This document shows positions 1-11,692 of a stretch of DNA of 64,000 nucleotides, piece after piece; positions within the stretch are counted from its first letter, which is position 1; every line of letters starts with the position of its first letter. Source of the DNA: Mansonella perstans (Eukaryota > Nematoda > Chromadorea > Rhabditida > Onchocercidae); assembly GCA_037074765.1 (NCBI GenBank), contig JBAMDO010000045.1, positions 62,001 to 126,000 on the forward strand. Direction: 5' to 3'. Position numbers and translations under genes: made by a program. The notes below the pieces were generated by a model. The model did not search any database. It was given only the letters and a program-made list of their open reading frames with translations, and was not told the DNA's origin.

Positions 1-89
1 TTGAGATCTTTTTAGCGAATATTATGTTGGTTTCTAGTTCATTTTTTTCTGGGGTGAAATGAATGATGTCTGCAAAATTTGTTTTCCAG

Positions 90-3000
90 GCAGGATCGAT
101 GATATTCAGAAGCTTCACATCAGGACAGTTCCACTGGGTGAAAGTCCTTCTCGAATTGCCTATCAGCCAGAAACAAACACGATTGCCGTAACTGTTGAAC
201 GACTAGAGGTCATTTTGTTTTTCTTCATTTATGCAGTGTAAATGTTTCGTTTCAAACACCTAGTGAAAAAATCGACACAGCCACTTTTATTTGATTATGG
301 GGATTCAGTGTCTATAATGGAAATATTCAACTAATACTGCCTAGTGAGGCATATGTTTAAATTCCATTTTCCTGCAGTTTGTGGATGCCATGGGAAAGCA
401 TCATTTTGGACAGTGTGCATCAAAAAGTGCAATGGAGACATCAAGTAGCCGGCTAAGTTCCATGAGGCGGGAACCCACGCCAGAATGTTTGGCTGAGGAA
501 ATGGAAGTGAGCAATTCTGATAAATTAAACACCGGTTAATTATGGCCTGTTTTTCATAACAGATGCATTCAATTAATCATAAATAATTGTTAAAATTGGT
601 TAGGAATTGTAAATTTAAGTCAGGTATTTCGCTTTGAAATTTTTGTTATAACACTCACTATTTTTAAATGAAGTATATAATATTCTTTTGACCTCATACT
701 TACTATGAGTGCTTTGAGATTACAGGTCAGTTCAGTTTTGTTGCTGGATTCCAATACATTTGAGATATTACATTCTCATGAGCTTGAAGGCAGTGAGATG
801 GCAATGTCACTGGCTTCTTGTCAACTTGGGAATGATAACCAGCCGTATTTCGTTGTGGGCACTGCAGTTATCATGTCTGATGAAACGGAATCCAAAATGG
901 TTAGTCACACAATCACTAGTTTATGCATGCCGAATATTTCAGCAGTTTCTCAGTTTAGTAAAAACTTGTAATTGCAGGGCCGAATCATGATGTTTCAAGC
1001 GTCAGACGGCCCAGAACGTATGCGTTTGGTGTATGAAAAAGAGATTAAAGGAGCTGCTTATTCGATTCAGTCTATGGATGGTATGTAAAATCGATTCTTG
1101 AAAATACTTCATTTCTTTTTTTATTCAGCACGTAGGATTAAAAATTCCAAGACTTGAAGATAGAGGAAGGAAGAACATTTTTATCATTTCTGAGATTCTA
1201 AAAAAATTTTATAACAAAAATTGTAAGAAGTGATTATGTTCAAAAATCTTATGTTCAAAACTAGACATTACAGGAAAACTAGTGGTGGCAGTAAATAGTT
1301 GCGTTCGCTTATTTGAATGGACTGCAGACAAAGAATTACGGTTGGAATGTTCAGATTTTGATAACGTCACCGCATTATATTTAAAGACGAAGAATGATTT
1401 AATATTGGTGGGCGATCTGATGCGGTCTCTTTCGCTTCTTTCCTACAAATCAGTGGAATCAACGTTTGAAAAAGTGGCTAGGTAAGGAGTTTATTTGATT
1501 GCTGCCATTTTCTCACTAATGTTTCCAGTATTATTTTATATGAGGATGCTGAAAATAAGCAAGGAATTTTGCCGTTTCATCTATCTGGGTCGTGTTCATA
1601 TTTTTAAAGGTTAATTTATGTATTAATCTGTTTCCCACTGGTGAGTAATTTTATCTTAAATCTTGAAAACTTTGAAGTTGTGTTCATGCAAGATTAGTAA
1701 CTTAGTCATGATTTTAAGAGATTTCATGACAAATTGGATGTCCGCTTGTGAGATAATTGATTCGGACAGTTTTTTGGGTGCAGAAAACTCGTATAACTTA
1801 TTTACGGTAGTTAAGGATTCATTCACAGTGTTCAAGGAAGAAGGAACAAGATTACAGGTAATTACTGTTTTCATTACATCTGTATTCAAATGGAGATAAC
1901 ATTTAATGATGATCAAATTTCCCATTCCAAGTTTTTTTGCAAAAAATGTTGGAAAAAGCATTTCTTCAGGAATTAGGATTATTTTATCTTGGTGAAATGG
2001 TTAATGTGTTCTGCCATGGATCTTTAACTGCTACTCAAGATGATGTTGTGCCGCTGTACCATTCCTCGATTTTGTATGGTTCTTCCGATGGTGGTATAGG
2101 AGTTATCGTTCAAATGCCTCCAGTGCTTTACAATTAAGTTTCTTCTGATTAACTTCTGATTAATTAATTTAGGAAGTATGAAGAAATTTATGATAATCTT
2201 AATTTCCAACTAAAGAACTCTCTATTTCTAGTTCTGTGGGTTGAAAGTTAAAGTGTACTTTGATTTTTGCATTTCAGATTCTTACAGGATGTTCAGAAAC
2301 GTTTGGCTGAATACACAGAAAACTGTATGCGAATTTCGCACACACAATTTAGAACATTTGAAACAGAGAAACGAAGCGAAGCTCCGAATGGTTTCATCGA
2401 TGGTGATCTAATTGAGAGCCTTTTAGATATGGGCAAAGATTCAGTCGGACAAATAGTGAACGGACTTAAAATGCCTTTGTTGAACAGTAAGGATACACTA
2501 TTTTTCGCAATTTTTATTTCTCTGAACTGCCCATATACAAGGTCCATGTTTGGTTGTCCATTCTTTAGCTTTATCAACATTGTATTTTTTTCTGAGCAAG
2601 GGAAATATAAAGTGTTTGCCAACTTTTTTAAAAGAAAGTCTCGCTTGTAAATACAAATTGAATAATACAAGTCCCTAAACAGTGTTGCTTTCGAATTCTC
2701 GGCTGATGTTGGGAAGTAGAGTTTGCTCAAACCTATTAGATTCGAAAGTATTTGGGTTGAAAGTTGAAAATATTTTGGCGTAGCGATAAGTTTGTGGCAG
2801 TAAGCGAGCAATCAGAAATACATTAATTGGATACATGATTTTAATAACAACGCTTGAAGTTACTATAATTTCTTCAAGATGAAGTCATGAGCTCCTTTTG
2901 GTTTCTTTTCATTTAATAAGAGCTGTAAGCTGCAAATTATACTATCCTATATTTTCGGTCACTTTCTGCACTCACTGCAAGCTAGCCAAGAAAAAAGTCT

Positions 3001-3284
3001 AAAATTTGGATTTAGAGGTGCAGAAAAATCTTCATGATACCTGATTAGCACCTCTTTTGACTTGACATTTCCAGTAGCACTAACCTTTTCGTTCTGTTGA
3101 GCTAAAGAGCACAGGACTTTGTTTCCTTTATATTCTAACTCTTTCAAGTATTATATCAAATAAATGTTTTATCATTCAAGGAATTACGTTACTTCCAGCG
3201 CCTTCGTACGAAACTGCGGAACAAGTCCCTGCGACGGCAGAAGATGTGTTAAAGCTTGTCGAAGATTTATCAAGGATACATTAG
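90..3284 (+). CDS. ddb-1: DDB1 orthologue (damage-specific DNA-binding protein 1), C-terminal part; 5' end lies outside the window
   Basis: DDB1 is the adaptor of CUL4 ubiquitin ligases and acts in DNA repair and replication licensing in the nucleus. Nine exons are visible: 90-208, 378-506, 726-899, 978-1080, 1274-1481, 1719-1857, 1970-2133, 2278-2486, 3181-3284. They give about 448 residues in one open frame and correspond to propeller C and the C-terminal helical domain. Landmarks matching animal DDB1 are IQKLHIRTVPL, YLKTKNDLILVGDLMRS, NVFCHGSL, GFIDGDLIES and the terminal EDLSRIH followed by a stop. The first exon begins in mid-codon, so the gene starts upstream. All junctions are GT-AG except the end of the seventh exon: the only frame-preserving donor is TTAAGT at 2134, where GTAAGT would be expected. 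A strong match throughout leaves little doubt about identity. Confidence 0.95.
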
Positions 3285-4575
3285 AGAGAAAAAATATGCC
3301 AGTAAATGGTGTTCTGTTCACAAAAAAAAATTAGTGAGGCTATGTGTGAGAGATAATTTATAGTTGTTAATCTGCCTTCCAAGTTTGACATTTTGACAGA
3401 AATTTGCCGATCTCTGTTTATTTTTGCGCGGTGGTTGTTAAGTCCTCTTCTTGCACTGCGGTAAAATGGTATGACTTTGTTTTATATTCGTTGTCCTCTC
3501 ATCAGGTCTCTCTCTTTCTGCCATCTCTCAAATAATGATTGAAGTCAAGCAAGCACAAGTATAATCTTAATCTAGTATATTTTCAAAATTTTGGCTTAAA
3601 GTTTATTTTTCAATCATTTTTTGAAAATCATTTTTTTTGAAATTTCCAATCATTTTTTGAAATTTCAACCTTTGTTGAGAGACAAATATGAAAAAATTTC
3701 TCGCAATTGATATTTCCTTTCCCAGATTAAAATTTCTTGTTCAGATACAGTCCTCTTGTAATATGATGAGTTGTATTTTTCTCATTATCGTTGTCAGCTT
3801 CCTCAGAATTTTTTTATGCCTATAAATGTGAATTCAGTTGTACAAGAAGTTCTCATATTGTATGGATTTTATAAGTTACATACTGTTTTCTTTCTATCAT
3901 TAGATAGTTTTATTTCTGTTGTATACTACCCTTTTTATTAAATGGATTGTGCAAAATTTTCCGTTATTCTTGCATTCAAATTGTAGAATTTTCATCTTGG
4001 ATTGATGATAGCTTTATTGTACGCAAAAATTTGTTGTTTTTGAATCACAGGAAGTATAAAATGGTGTCAAATTTGTTTGCGTATTATCTGTATAGGGTGG
4101 TAAATATCGTGCTGATTCAGCTTACATTATTATGGTAGAACATCAGAACTCATGGAATAAAGGAAGCGAATGTTTCGATATTCGTAATAAAAGACCGACA
4201 AACGGTTTGGGATTCATTCTAGTCGAGGAGCTTCATAGCGTCCGGTTCATATTTCAATTATAAAGTTGATTTCTAGTCCAGTCCACGGACGGTGGTTGTG
4301 TTTAGTGTCAAATCAATTAAAGCAGATTTCTTATCGAACTGTACGTTAGAGATGTAATATTGACACCATTTTTACCTTCTGCACTCCGAATGCTCCAGTT
4401 CTGGTTCAATGCATAACAGTCTTGCATTTTACGGCGCGATATAAATTTCTTCATTGCAAAACATTTATTGTGTTGATAGCGTAACTGTTCTGTCCTTTTA
4501 ATTCATGGTTCATGAGTTACTTAGGTCATTCTTCCATGCTTTTAGACTGATTGTCATTTTGCTGAGATTTCGAAA
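3285..4575. other. Intergenic region between ddb-1 and mbf-1
   Basis: I see no gene here. It should hold the ddb-1 3' UTR and the mbf-1 promoter. It is AT-rich with many T-runs. An AATAAA at 4156-4161 is too far from the ddb-1 stop to be assigned with confidence. The short repeated phrase TTTTTTGAAA around 3610-3660 is simple local repetition. Confidence 0.6.
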
Positions 4576-5781
4576 ATGTCAAAAATGGGGACAATCAATT
4601 CTGATACTGATCCGGACACGGTGACGATTTTGCATCGTCGTGGTCCAGCGCAAAGGACATTGCGAACAACGGCGGTAACTTCAGTTTTATGTTAAAGATA
4701 AGCTATATATCATAAGTGGTTTCGTACTGGCTTCCGTGCTGTTGTTTATTATTTTTTCATTGATGATCTGGTAACAGTCGTCGAATTGGGCTGACACTAC
4801 CACATGTTGCATATTTGCACTCAGCATAGACAGTATGCACTGTTCCTTATCTATGAAAGTGTGTATTCGAGAATTTGTTCAAGCTTCTCAAATAGATTGT
4901 GCACTTAAGATATTTTGTAGACTGGCAATAATTTTATCGAGTTAATTTTGTGTGGACATATTCTTTTGTTACAGGAATTGAACGCCGCACAACGGCGCGG
5001 AATGGCTATTGAGACGTCGAAGAAAACGATGGCCGGTGGTAATAAACAACATCATGCGACTAAAAATACTGCGAGGTTATAGAGTTCTCACTGGTTACTA
5101 CATATCTTACTTAAAAAATTCTAACAAAAACTAGTTGCTTCATTATTGGGAGATTGCATTGCAAAATGTTTGGTATAAGACATAAACGATCTGTTATTGA
5201 CGGTCAATAAATTATTGCATTCTGATACATTCCCAGTTATTATCTAGAAATCGTTATGTACATCAAGTTGCGTCATTAGAGCTAGGTTCGTTTTCATTGA
5301 AGATTGGATGAGGAAACTGAGGAGTTACATCATGAGCGTGTTTCACTAACACTTGGCAAAGTAATGCAGCAGGCGCGACAGACCAAGGAATGGACACAAA
5401 AAGATCTGGCTACTGTACGTGTTTTTTTTTCTTGTAGAACGGATTCGGAAGAACATTTTAAACTGTGTTTTTTCATGTTTTGGCTTTATTCATTTCAGCA
5501 CATCAATGAGAAGCCGCAAGTAGTGGCGGAGTATGAAAATGGTAAGGCTGTCCCTAATCAGCAGGTAATCCTCATCAGTTTGCCTCTGCATGGTTTTTTT
5601 TTTTCCATTAGTCTAGTACTTTTACTTCTTAATTTTTTTATATACTTGCATTAAAAAGAAGCTGATTTAGTCCTTCTTACAGATTCTAGCTAAAATGGAA
5701 CGAGCGCTAGGTGTGAAGTTGCGTGGTAAAGATATGGGTCAGCTACTGGTTAACAAAGTCGTACCAGTTAAAAAAAAGTGA
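4576..5781 (+). CDS. mbf-1: Multiprotein-bridging factor 1 (MBF1/EDF1 orthologue)
   Basis: MBF1 is a conserved coactivator that bridges bZIP or nuclear-receptor activators to TBP and also acts in ribosome-collision responses. Five exons (4576-4674, 4975-5075, 5303-5414, 5499-5564, 5683-5781) give a 158-residue protein, close to the usual size of about 150. The N-terminal MBF1 domain carries LNAAQRRG. The C-terminal Cro/C1-type helix-turn-helix (about residues 85-140) includes [40 protein letters not shown] and [14 protein letters not shown]. The protein ends in a lysine-rich tail. All junctions are GT-AG and the exon lengths sum to an open frame. The start is the first ATG of the exon; a second ATG lies three codons downstream (MSKMG), so the exact start is slightly uncertain. 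Confidence 0.97.
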
Positions 5782-6240
5782 AGACATTTAGAAACAGAAT
5801 TGGTTGTTGGTATCGCTAATTTCTACAAGAAAAGTATATGTTTTAAATGAAATGCATTATATTGTATTCGGTTGTTAATATGGAAAATTTGTCTTTTTCT
5901 ACTCAGCATTTTGATAACCTCTTAGCCTAGCTCTTCCAATAGCAATGGATAAAACCTGATATTTTTCTATCGTTTTCTTATAATTTCATGAAATTTAATT
6001 CTTTCTTATAATTTGATGAAATTTAATCGGTGTGTTGGGTCGTAAGTGGTCAATTTATTTGAGATGGTATGTTTTATATATATATACATTTATGTATAAA
6101 GCAGACATTCTTCAAGATGGTGCTTTAGCGGTACTCGTGAAAAAGCTACTTTTAAAATATTGGTGAGTCTTCACTGATCTCTTTAATTTTTCAGCGTGGA
6201 ATGGAATTGAAGAAGGGGAAGATTATAACTGGCAACATAG

Positions 6241-6308
6241 GTTCTTTTGCCGATCACTTCAGACATCTTTCAGACATTGCAAACATTGTTCTTTTGCCGA
6301 TCACTTCA
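6241..6308 (+). repeat. Short direct repeat, two copies of 21 bp
   Basis: An identical 21-base word (starting GTTCTTTTGCC) occurs at 6241-6261 and 6288-6308, separated by 26 bases. The intervening DNA also repeats CAGACAT. This looks like a local slippage or duplication product; no function is implied. Confidence 0.85.
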
Positions 6309-6856
6309 ATAGTTTTTTATCGCTTTATTAATGTTCAGACATGAAAATTAAATAACTGAGGTAGTAACTCTCAGTTCGTGAGTCACGAGCAAATTTCCCC
6401 CCTGCGGAAGTTTCCAGTCGTATGCTTTATTTATTCAGAATTACACTTCATATATTCATTACGTGTCTCCTCTACTTGTTCTGCTCAATCTGTATTGGAA
6501 TGTTTATTGCATGAATTTTAAGCTCGGAAAAGGCTGTTAATACTAGAAGGCCGTATTGTAAGTGGATTTCGGACTTTTTTTGGTCGTTTCAAAGCTGTTA
6601 CTGATATTTTATAGGGGACATGTTTGTGGATTTTGTGCATGAATTTATCAACTCGGAAGTCCTTGTGTTATCAGTATTATACGTAGTCCGTGTGCTATCA
6701 TCATTATACAGCAACAACTTTAACGTTGTTAAATTTTTTATTATTTTCTGCTCCTACCTTTCTCGCCATGATAATACTGTCGAAGAATAGTTTGAACAAT
6801 TTTAACACTATTCAGCGTTGGAAGTTATAGTTTTGTCGGCTTTAAAGCTTTGTTAA

Positions 6857-6892
6857 CAGTGCATCGTAGACGGGTTCAGTGCATCGTAGACG
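6857..6892 (+). repeat. Tandem 20-bp repeat, two copies
   Basis: CAGTGCATCGTAGACG occurs at 6857-6872 and again at 6877-6892, a period of 20 bases. It is a minimal tandem duplication in intergenic DNA. Confidence 0.85.
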
Positions 6893-9208
6893 TTGAAAGT
6901 TTGAAACTAGGCGCTGGCATGAAAGAGACGTGGCGGAAATCAAATGTCGCGTTTCCGAAGAATGGTGAATTATACAGATATAGTGGTGGGCAGTAACAGA
7001 TCAATTGCTAATGTGAACCTGAAGAAATGTGAAAACATTCTATAATATAGATACAAATTTTTGAAAATTACTGAGTGATTTGGGATGTTTGTTAGAGACC
7101 TGAGGCTGTATCATCGTCATGAAGAATTAAAAAAGCTAAATTATTCATGATTTCATTCCCATCATTGTCGTTTTCGCAACACCATTTCTGTATTTCCTAC
7201 CTTTTGACACTCGTACAAGATGGATCTGATTAACGTTACTTGGAATTAGGATGTTCAGCAAAACAAGGGGAAATGCACAAGAACAAAAATCCTTCAGATA
7301 ATATTAAACCACTTAAGAAGAAAAAAACGAATCCTCATTCTTCAGTAGTCTTGTGAATGCCTACCAAAAAAACGATACATAAATTGTGGGAGCTGTTACA
7401 CTTGGTTTATGAGTATTATAGCAGAATTTGTATGAATAAAAAGCAAATAGAAATGAAATTTCATGAAAGCGGAGCAATAACTTTCTGTATTACAACTTGA
7501 ATGATGTTTCAAATTATCAGAGTGTATGAACATGCCTAATTATTCGAGATACTCTCCAAATAAGTGTCTCTGCAATGAATAAACAGGCGATGCATGCATA
7601 TAGCTATGTCTTGCTGATGACAAAAAACGTAAGCCCGGCAGTAAAAGTTTACAAATGATGTATATATAATTATTTGGCAGAAGCAGGGATCAGTAAATTT
7701 TTTTAAACATTAATTTGTCTGAAAGCAGTTACGCTAATTGCTAACATTTGTTTATTGCCGACACATGCAATAACATCCGTCATAGATGAAGGCATTTAAA
7801 ATTGTTCCATTAGTGCTTTCATATATCAGTTTTAAGAATAAAGTATTCCCCTTACTCACATTACCGTTTAGCTGTTTTTTTCTTTAATCTCTTCAATTAT
7901 TATTTCTAAAATTACCGCATCTTTGTTTTCACAAGTTCGATGATTAGCGTGTTCTTCAATCCAACTGAACTTCTACATTTAACCTTTCATATCTCAGTCC
8001 ATGATCAGCAGTTAGTTTCTCGTGAGACTGTTCATCGAATAAACTTGCGTTCATTTTCATTAGTACGTCACTTCTTTGTATGATATGCTTATCATCAGTT
8101 ATTTAATGCCATTTTTATTGCTCTATTTTCTCTCCATGTTTTTTTAAATCAACTTCGCTTACTAATTACTTCTTTGTTCTTTCAGTTCCTGAAGTCCCAT
8201 CCAATAAAAGGATTCATTTTACAATACATTCCCATGATTTTTAACGCTAGTATAAACACACAAGTTATGGGTAAGATTTTATTCTAAAAGTATATTTCAA
8301 AAATGATTTCCTAAAACAAGATGGTTTCAGGCCCACTAATGATCCTTTCGCTCAGGATGTTCAGTAGATTTTGATAAAAATTAAAATTCAAAAGGGTTAA
8401 TGTCAAAAAAAACGAATTTCACTGGAGAATTCATCTATTCATTAGAAGAAGTACTCAACAAATTTAAAACAAGAAAACCAAATGCAGTGTATATGTTCCT
8501 TAACGTCCCACCAAAACTTCTAAGTTTAACAACTTCTTCAATCTGATTCATCGCTTACGCACACCTCGCAAATTCCCAATTTAACTATTTCATCACTTTT
8601 TCTATAGCGAAACTGGATGGAATTCGTAAATAAGATCACTAAGATTAATATTTCCGTTGGATAAACTTCAAAAGCAAACAAAAAATTTATAATCAGAAAT
8701 GCAATAATTATTACGAAAGATGCAAATGAGAGTAACAAAATACAAATGATAGGAAGTGATAGATAACAGTTGCATCAGGAAAGTGGTCGTAATGAATCTA
8801 AACGTGAATCCATTGTTGTACTATGTAATATATGGAGCGATCCGTGGCTACTTGCATAGTCTAAAGAGCATTATAAATTTTTTATCTATTCTTTTCTCAG
8901 TTGTCTATGAATTCAAATTGCACTTTCAGTCTATCAAAACCTTGTACTTGAAAAGGAAATAATTCTGTATTAGACAGAAGCGATCCAATGCTGGATATAA
9001 TTTCTTAGCCAACTTCGATTAAAAGCTCATTCAACGAAAGAAGACTATCTTAATTTTCGTATTTCGCTGAAATATCACCCTAGAATAATAACTTTTCCTG
9101 ACAGATTTTCAAAGCTGGTAGAAAAAGTAAGAAGGGAAGCTATTCATTCTCGTCGTAAATTTAAATATTTGTTTGTTCCTCATGACTCCATAAATTCTAG
9201 GATGCGAC

Positions 9209-10206
9209 ATGGAACGGATATTGTTTATACTATTGCCTCATATTGCTAATGCACTGTTTCCGCTGACTCGAATGCAAAGTGTTGCAGTCCAGGGAATACT
9301 GCTTTGTGAAGGCAGGCCACTGCCTGATCATCAGATAATTCTCATCGATCACGATAGTTCGTCGTTTCAGTAATCGTCATTTGTAAAATCATTTCATAAT
9401 TTCATAAGCGTATTTTTATGAGATACTTTTTGTGATTATCCCATTAATTTATTAAGGCAGAAAAATATTATAAAATTTACCCGACCTTCTAAGATCTTTA
9501 CAAAAAAATAAAAAATTATAAATCAATTTTGAATCGTTCGTAATTTACGGGTCTAAAAGCTTTTGTAAGATCTACTGAATAAATCTGCGTTTTTCCAGCA
9601 AAATGTACCTTAGTAAGATTGATCTTGCATTACTTGTTATGACATTACTGATTCTACAATTTTTTTTAAAAAAAGCATTTATTTAGAACTGGATCCTGAT
9701 GATATAATGGCGACGAATATGACAGACCAAGAAGGACACTTTTTTGTGCGTGGTAGCGAGAGTGAATGGAGTACAATTGATCCTGTACTTATCATTCGTC
9801 ATAAATGCAACGACGGCGGAATCGTAAATCGTTTAATCGTTTAATCGTTTAATCTCTTCGATCTCGCTAACCTCGAAAGGAACAGATTTCATTAAAAAAA
9901 AAAAAAAAATGAAATAACGGTTCTTCAATCAAATACAGAAATCTTTCTCTTCATGCAGTTTGCTTAAAGCTGACTTTTCTAAGATGTCATGCAAAAACAA
10001 TTAACTGCATAAGTTACGTAAATTGTTGTCTTCCCCTTTCTGCTTATACTAATATCGTTTTTCTTTAGCCATGCGACCGTGAATGGAGACTGGGGATTCC
10101 AGTAAAATATATAAGTAATGAAGGAGATGCACAGCATATCATGGATATTGGTATCTTGAATGCTGAAGTGGTGTTCTATGGGGAAAAGCGGGACTGCTTA
10201 TTGTGA
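9209..10206 (+). CDS. Transthyretin-like family protein, cluster member 1
   Basis: This is a secreted nematode TTR-family protein (transthyretin-like fold, related to the C. elegans ttr genes). The family is large and mostly uncharacterised; one C. elegans member (TTR-52) bridges apoptotic cells to a phagocyte receptor. Exons 9209-9356, 9687-9823 and 10069-10206 encode 140 residues. A hydrophobic N-terminus (MERILFILLPHIANA) fits a signal peptide. Family landmarks are VAVQGILLCEGRP, LDPDDIMAT, TDQEGHF, the CND after the second strand set, and PCDREW at the start of the last exon. Four cysteines are placed as in the family (LLC, KCND, PCD and RDC near the C-terminus). An alternative upstream ATG at 9202 is in another frame. 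The last two introns' phases match those of its neighbours, consistent with tandem duplication. Confidence 0.9.
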
Positions 10207-11692
10207 CTTACTCGGATAATATTCAGACAATAACATTCCCACTGTGAATTGTGCTCTATTCCTAAAAGGAGAATAACTGCGCTTTTGTCAAAATTAGATT
10301 TTTAAATTTCAACCGGTAAATTCTTTTGTCCATTACTGTCATCACATGTCACATTTAACGTTCTTTTAGTCGTTTGATAAGTGGTCAAATACGAAAATTT
10401 GTACCATCAATGTATATTTTAATAAAATATTTGTTTTCTACTCTGTCAAAGAATCATCAAATGATTTCTTTAGCCATGCGACCGTGAATGGAGTACAAAT
10501 TTTCGAAAGCAGTGTTATAGCAAGCAACAGATATATGAAACGAATAATTTATTAGTCTTTTTCAACATCAGCCAAAGTTGTTCGTCAAAGAATCTACTCG
10601 GATAATTTGACTTACACCTTTACCCATCAATTCGGAGCACAGCCTCATAGCAAAGTACATATTCATTATTATTAAGTAAGCTCGTCATTTCTCTACCACT
10701 GATTACTTAATTACTAGGGAAAATAAACTAAAATTGTCATTGACTGCCTGAAGTTTTTGCATTCTAGAAATTTCATCCAAGATGATAAACACACTCCGGT
10801 AAAAAGAAAGACTGAGAATGTTGGCAGGACAAAGAACGCGGACAAGCATATCTACACAGCGAAGACAGGCTGTAATATCGACAGCTGTCCGGTGTCAGTG
10901 CCTTCTAAACATTAAAAAATCATTATCAGCAATCAACAACGCTTTTCATTCTATCTTCCGTATCCAGTGCGATGCAATATAACGCTTTGTTTTCGTTGAG
11001 AATAGATAAGTTATTTGTGTCTTGGGATTTTTCCCTGTCCATTAGAAGTTTCAGCTTGATAATGTGATTAGGTATCAAATACTACAAACTCACTTTTATA
11101 TCTGCCACTGTCCTTCTCTTTGTCTTCCTCGCTAATTTGAACGATTTTCTGGAAGCCCGGACTGAAATGCTTCAGAATTTCCACTTTTCGAATTTCGTGG
11201 GTTTTTCTACAAAATTTTCACAATTTAGCTAATACATCACATTCAAAGCAAGAAGTAGAAGTGTTCGATCAATACGAATGAATATTCCTACATCATTGAA
11301 GTTTTTACTGTTTTGATCGAAATTGCTATTGGCATTACAACCCGATCTTTTCAATTGGGAACAGCTGTTATTCACCATTTTTTAAGCTACGAGACGGACA
11401 TTTTTTCAAAAAATGATCAAAATTGAACCAAAATCCCCACTTCAATTTGGTGATCAGACTAGTGTTAAATTTCAGAAATAACGAATAACTGCTACTTCAG
11501 CTGCTGTAAGGATTTTAGAACAAAAGCGTCGTCTAAACGATTCAGCGTTTTCGTTACTGATAATAGTTTCGTAACCCAAACATCTTTTTACAGTGTACAT
11601 AAAATAAATTATTGATAATATAATAAAAAGTTGCTATATTGGAGTTTATTTGAAGTTGAAATTGAAACTTTAGCATAAAATTTTCAGGAAAA
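10207..11692. other. Intergenic region between TTR members 1 and 2
   Basis: No gene is visible. A possible polyadenylation signal AATAAA lies at 10421-10426, 215 bases after the stop of the first TTR gene, just before the chimeric repeat. The rest should include the promoter of the second TTR gene. Confidence 0.55.
10392..10505 (+). repeat. Chimeric partial copy of TTR1 exon sequences in its 3' flank
   Basis: Positions 10465-10493 repeat exactly the 29 bases spanning the intron/exon-3 acceptor of the upstream gene (10060-10088). Starting inside that match, 10484-10498 equal 15 bases of exon 2 (9762-9776). The two matches overlap by a 10-base word shared by both exons (GTGAATGGAG). The following bases, 10493-10505, are the reverse complement of 10392-10404. 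All of this is read directly from the sequence. It resembles a template-switch product and encodes nothing. Confidence 0.85.

Larger units (their letters stand above)
5782..9208. other. Intergenic region of 3.4 kb between mbf-1 and the TTR cluster
   Basis: No supportable gene was found on either strand; the open frames are short and lack splice support. It holds the mbf-1 3' flank and two short direct repeats listed separately. The 5' flank of the first transthyretin-like gene is near the end. Confidence 0.6.
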
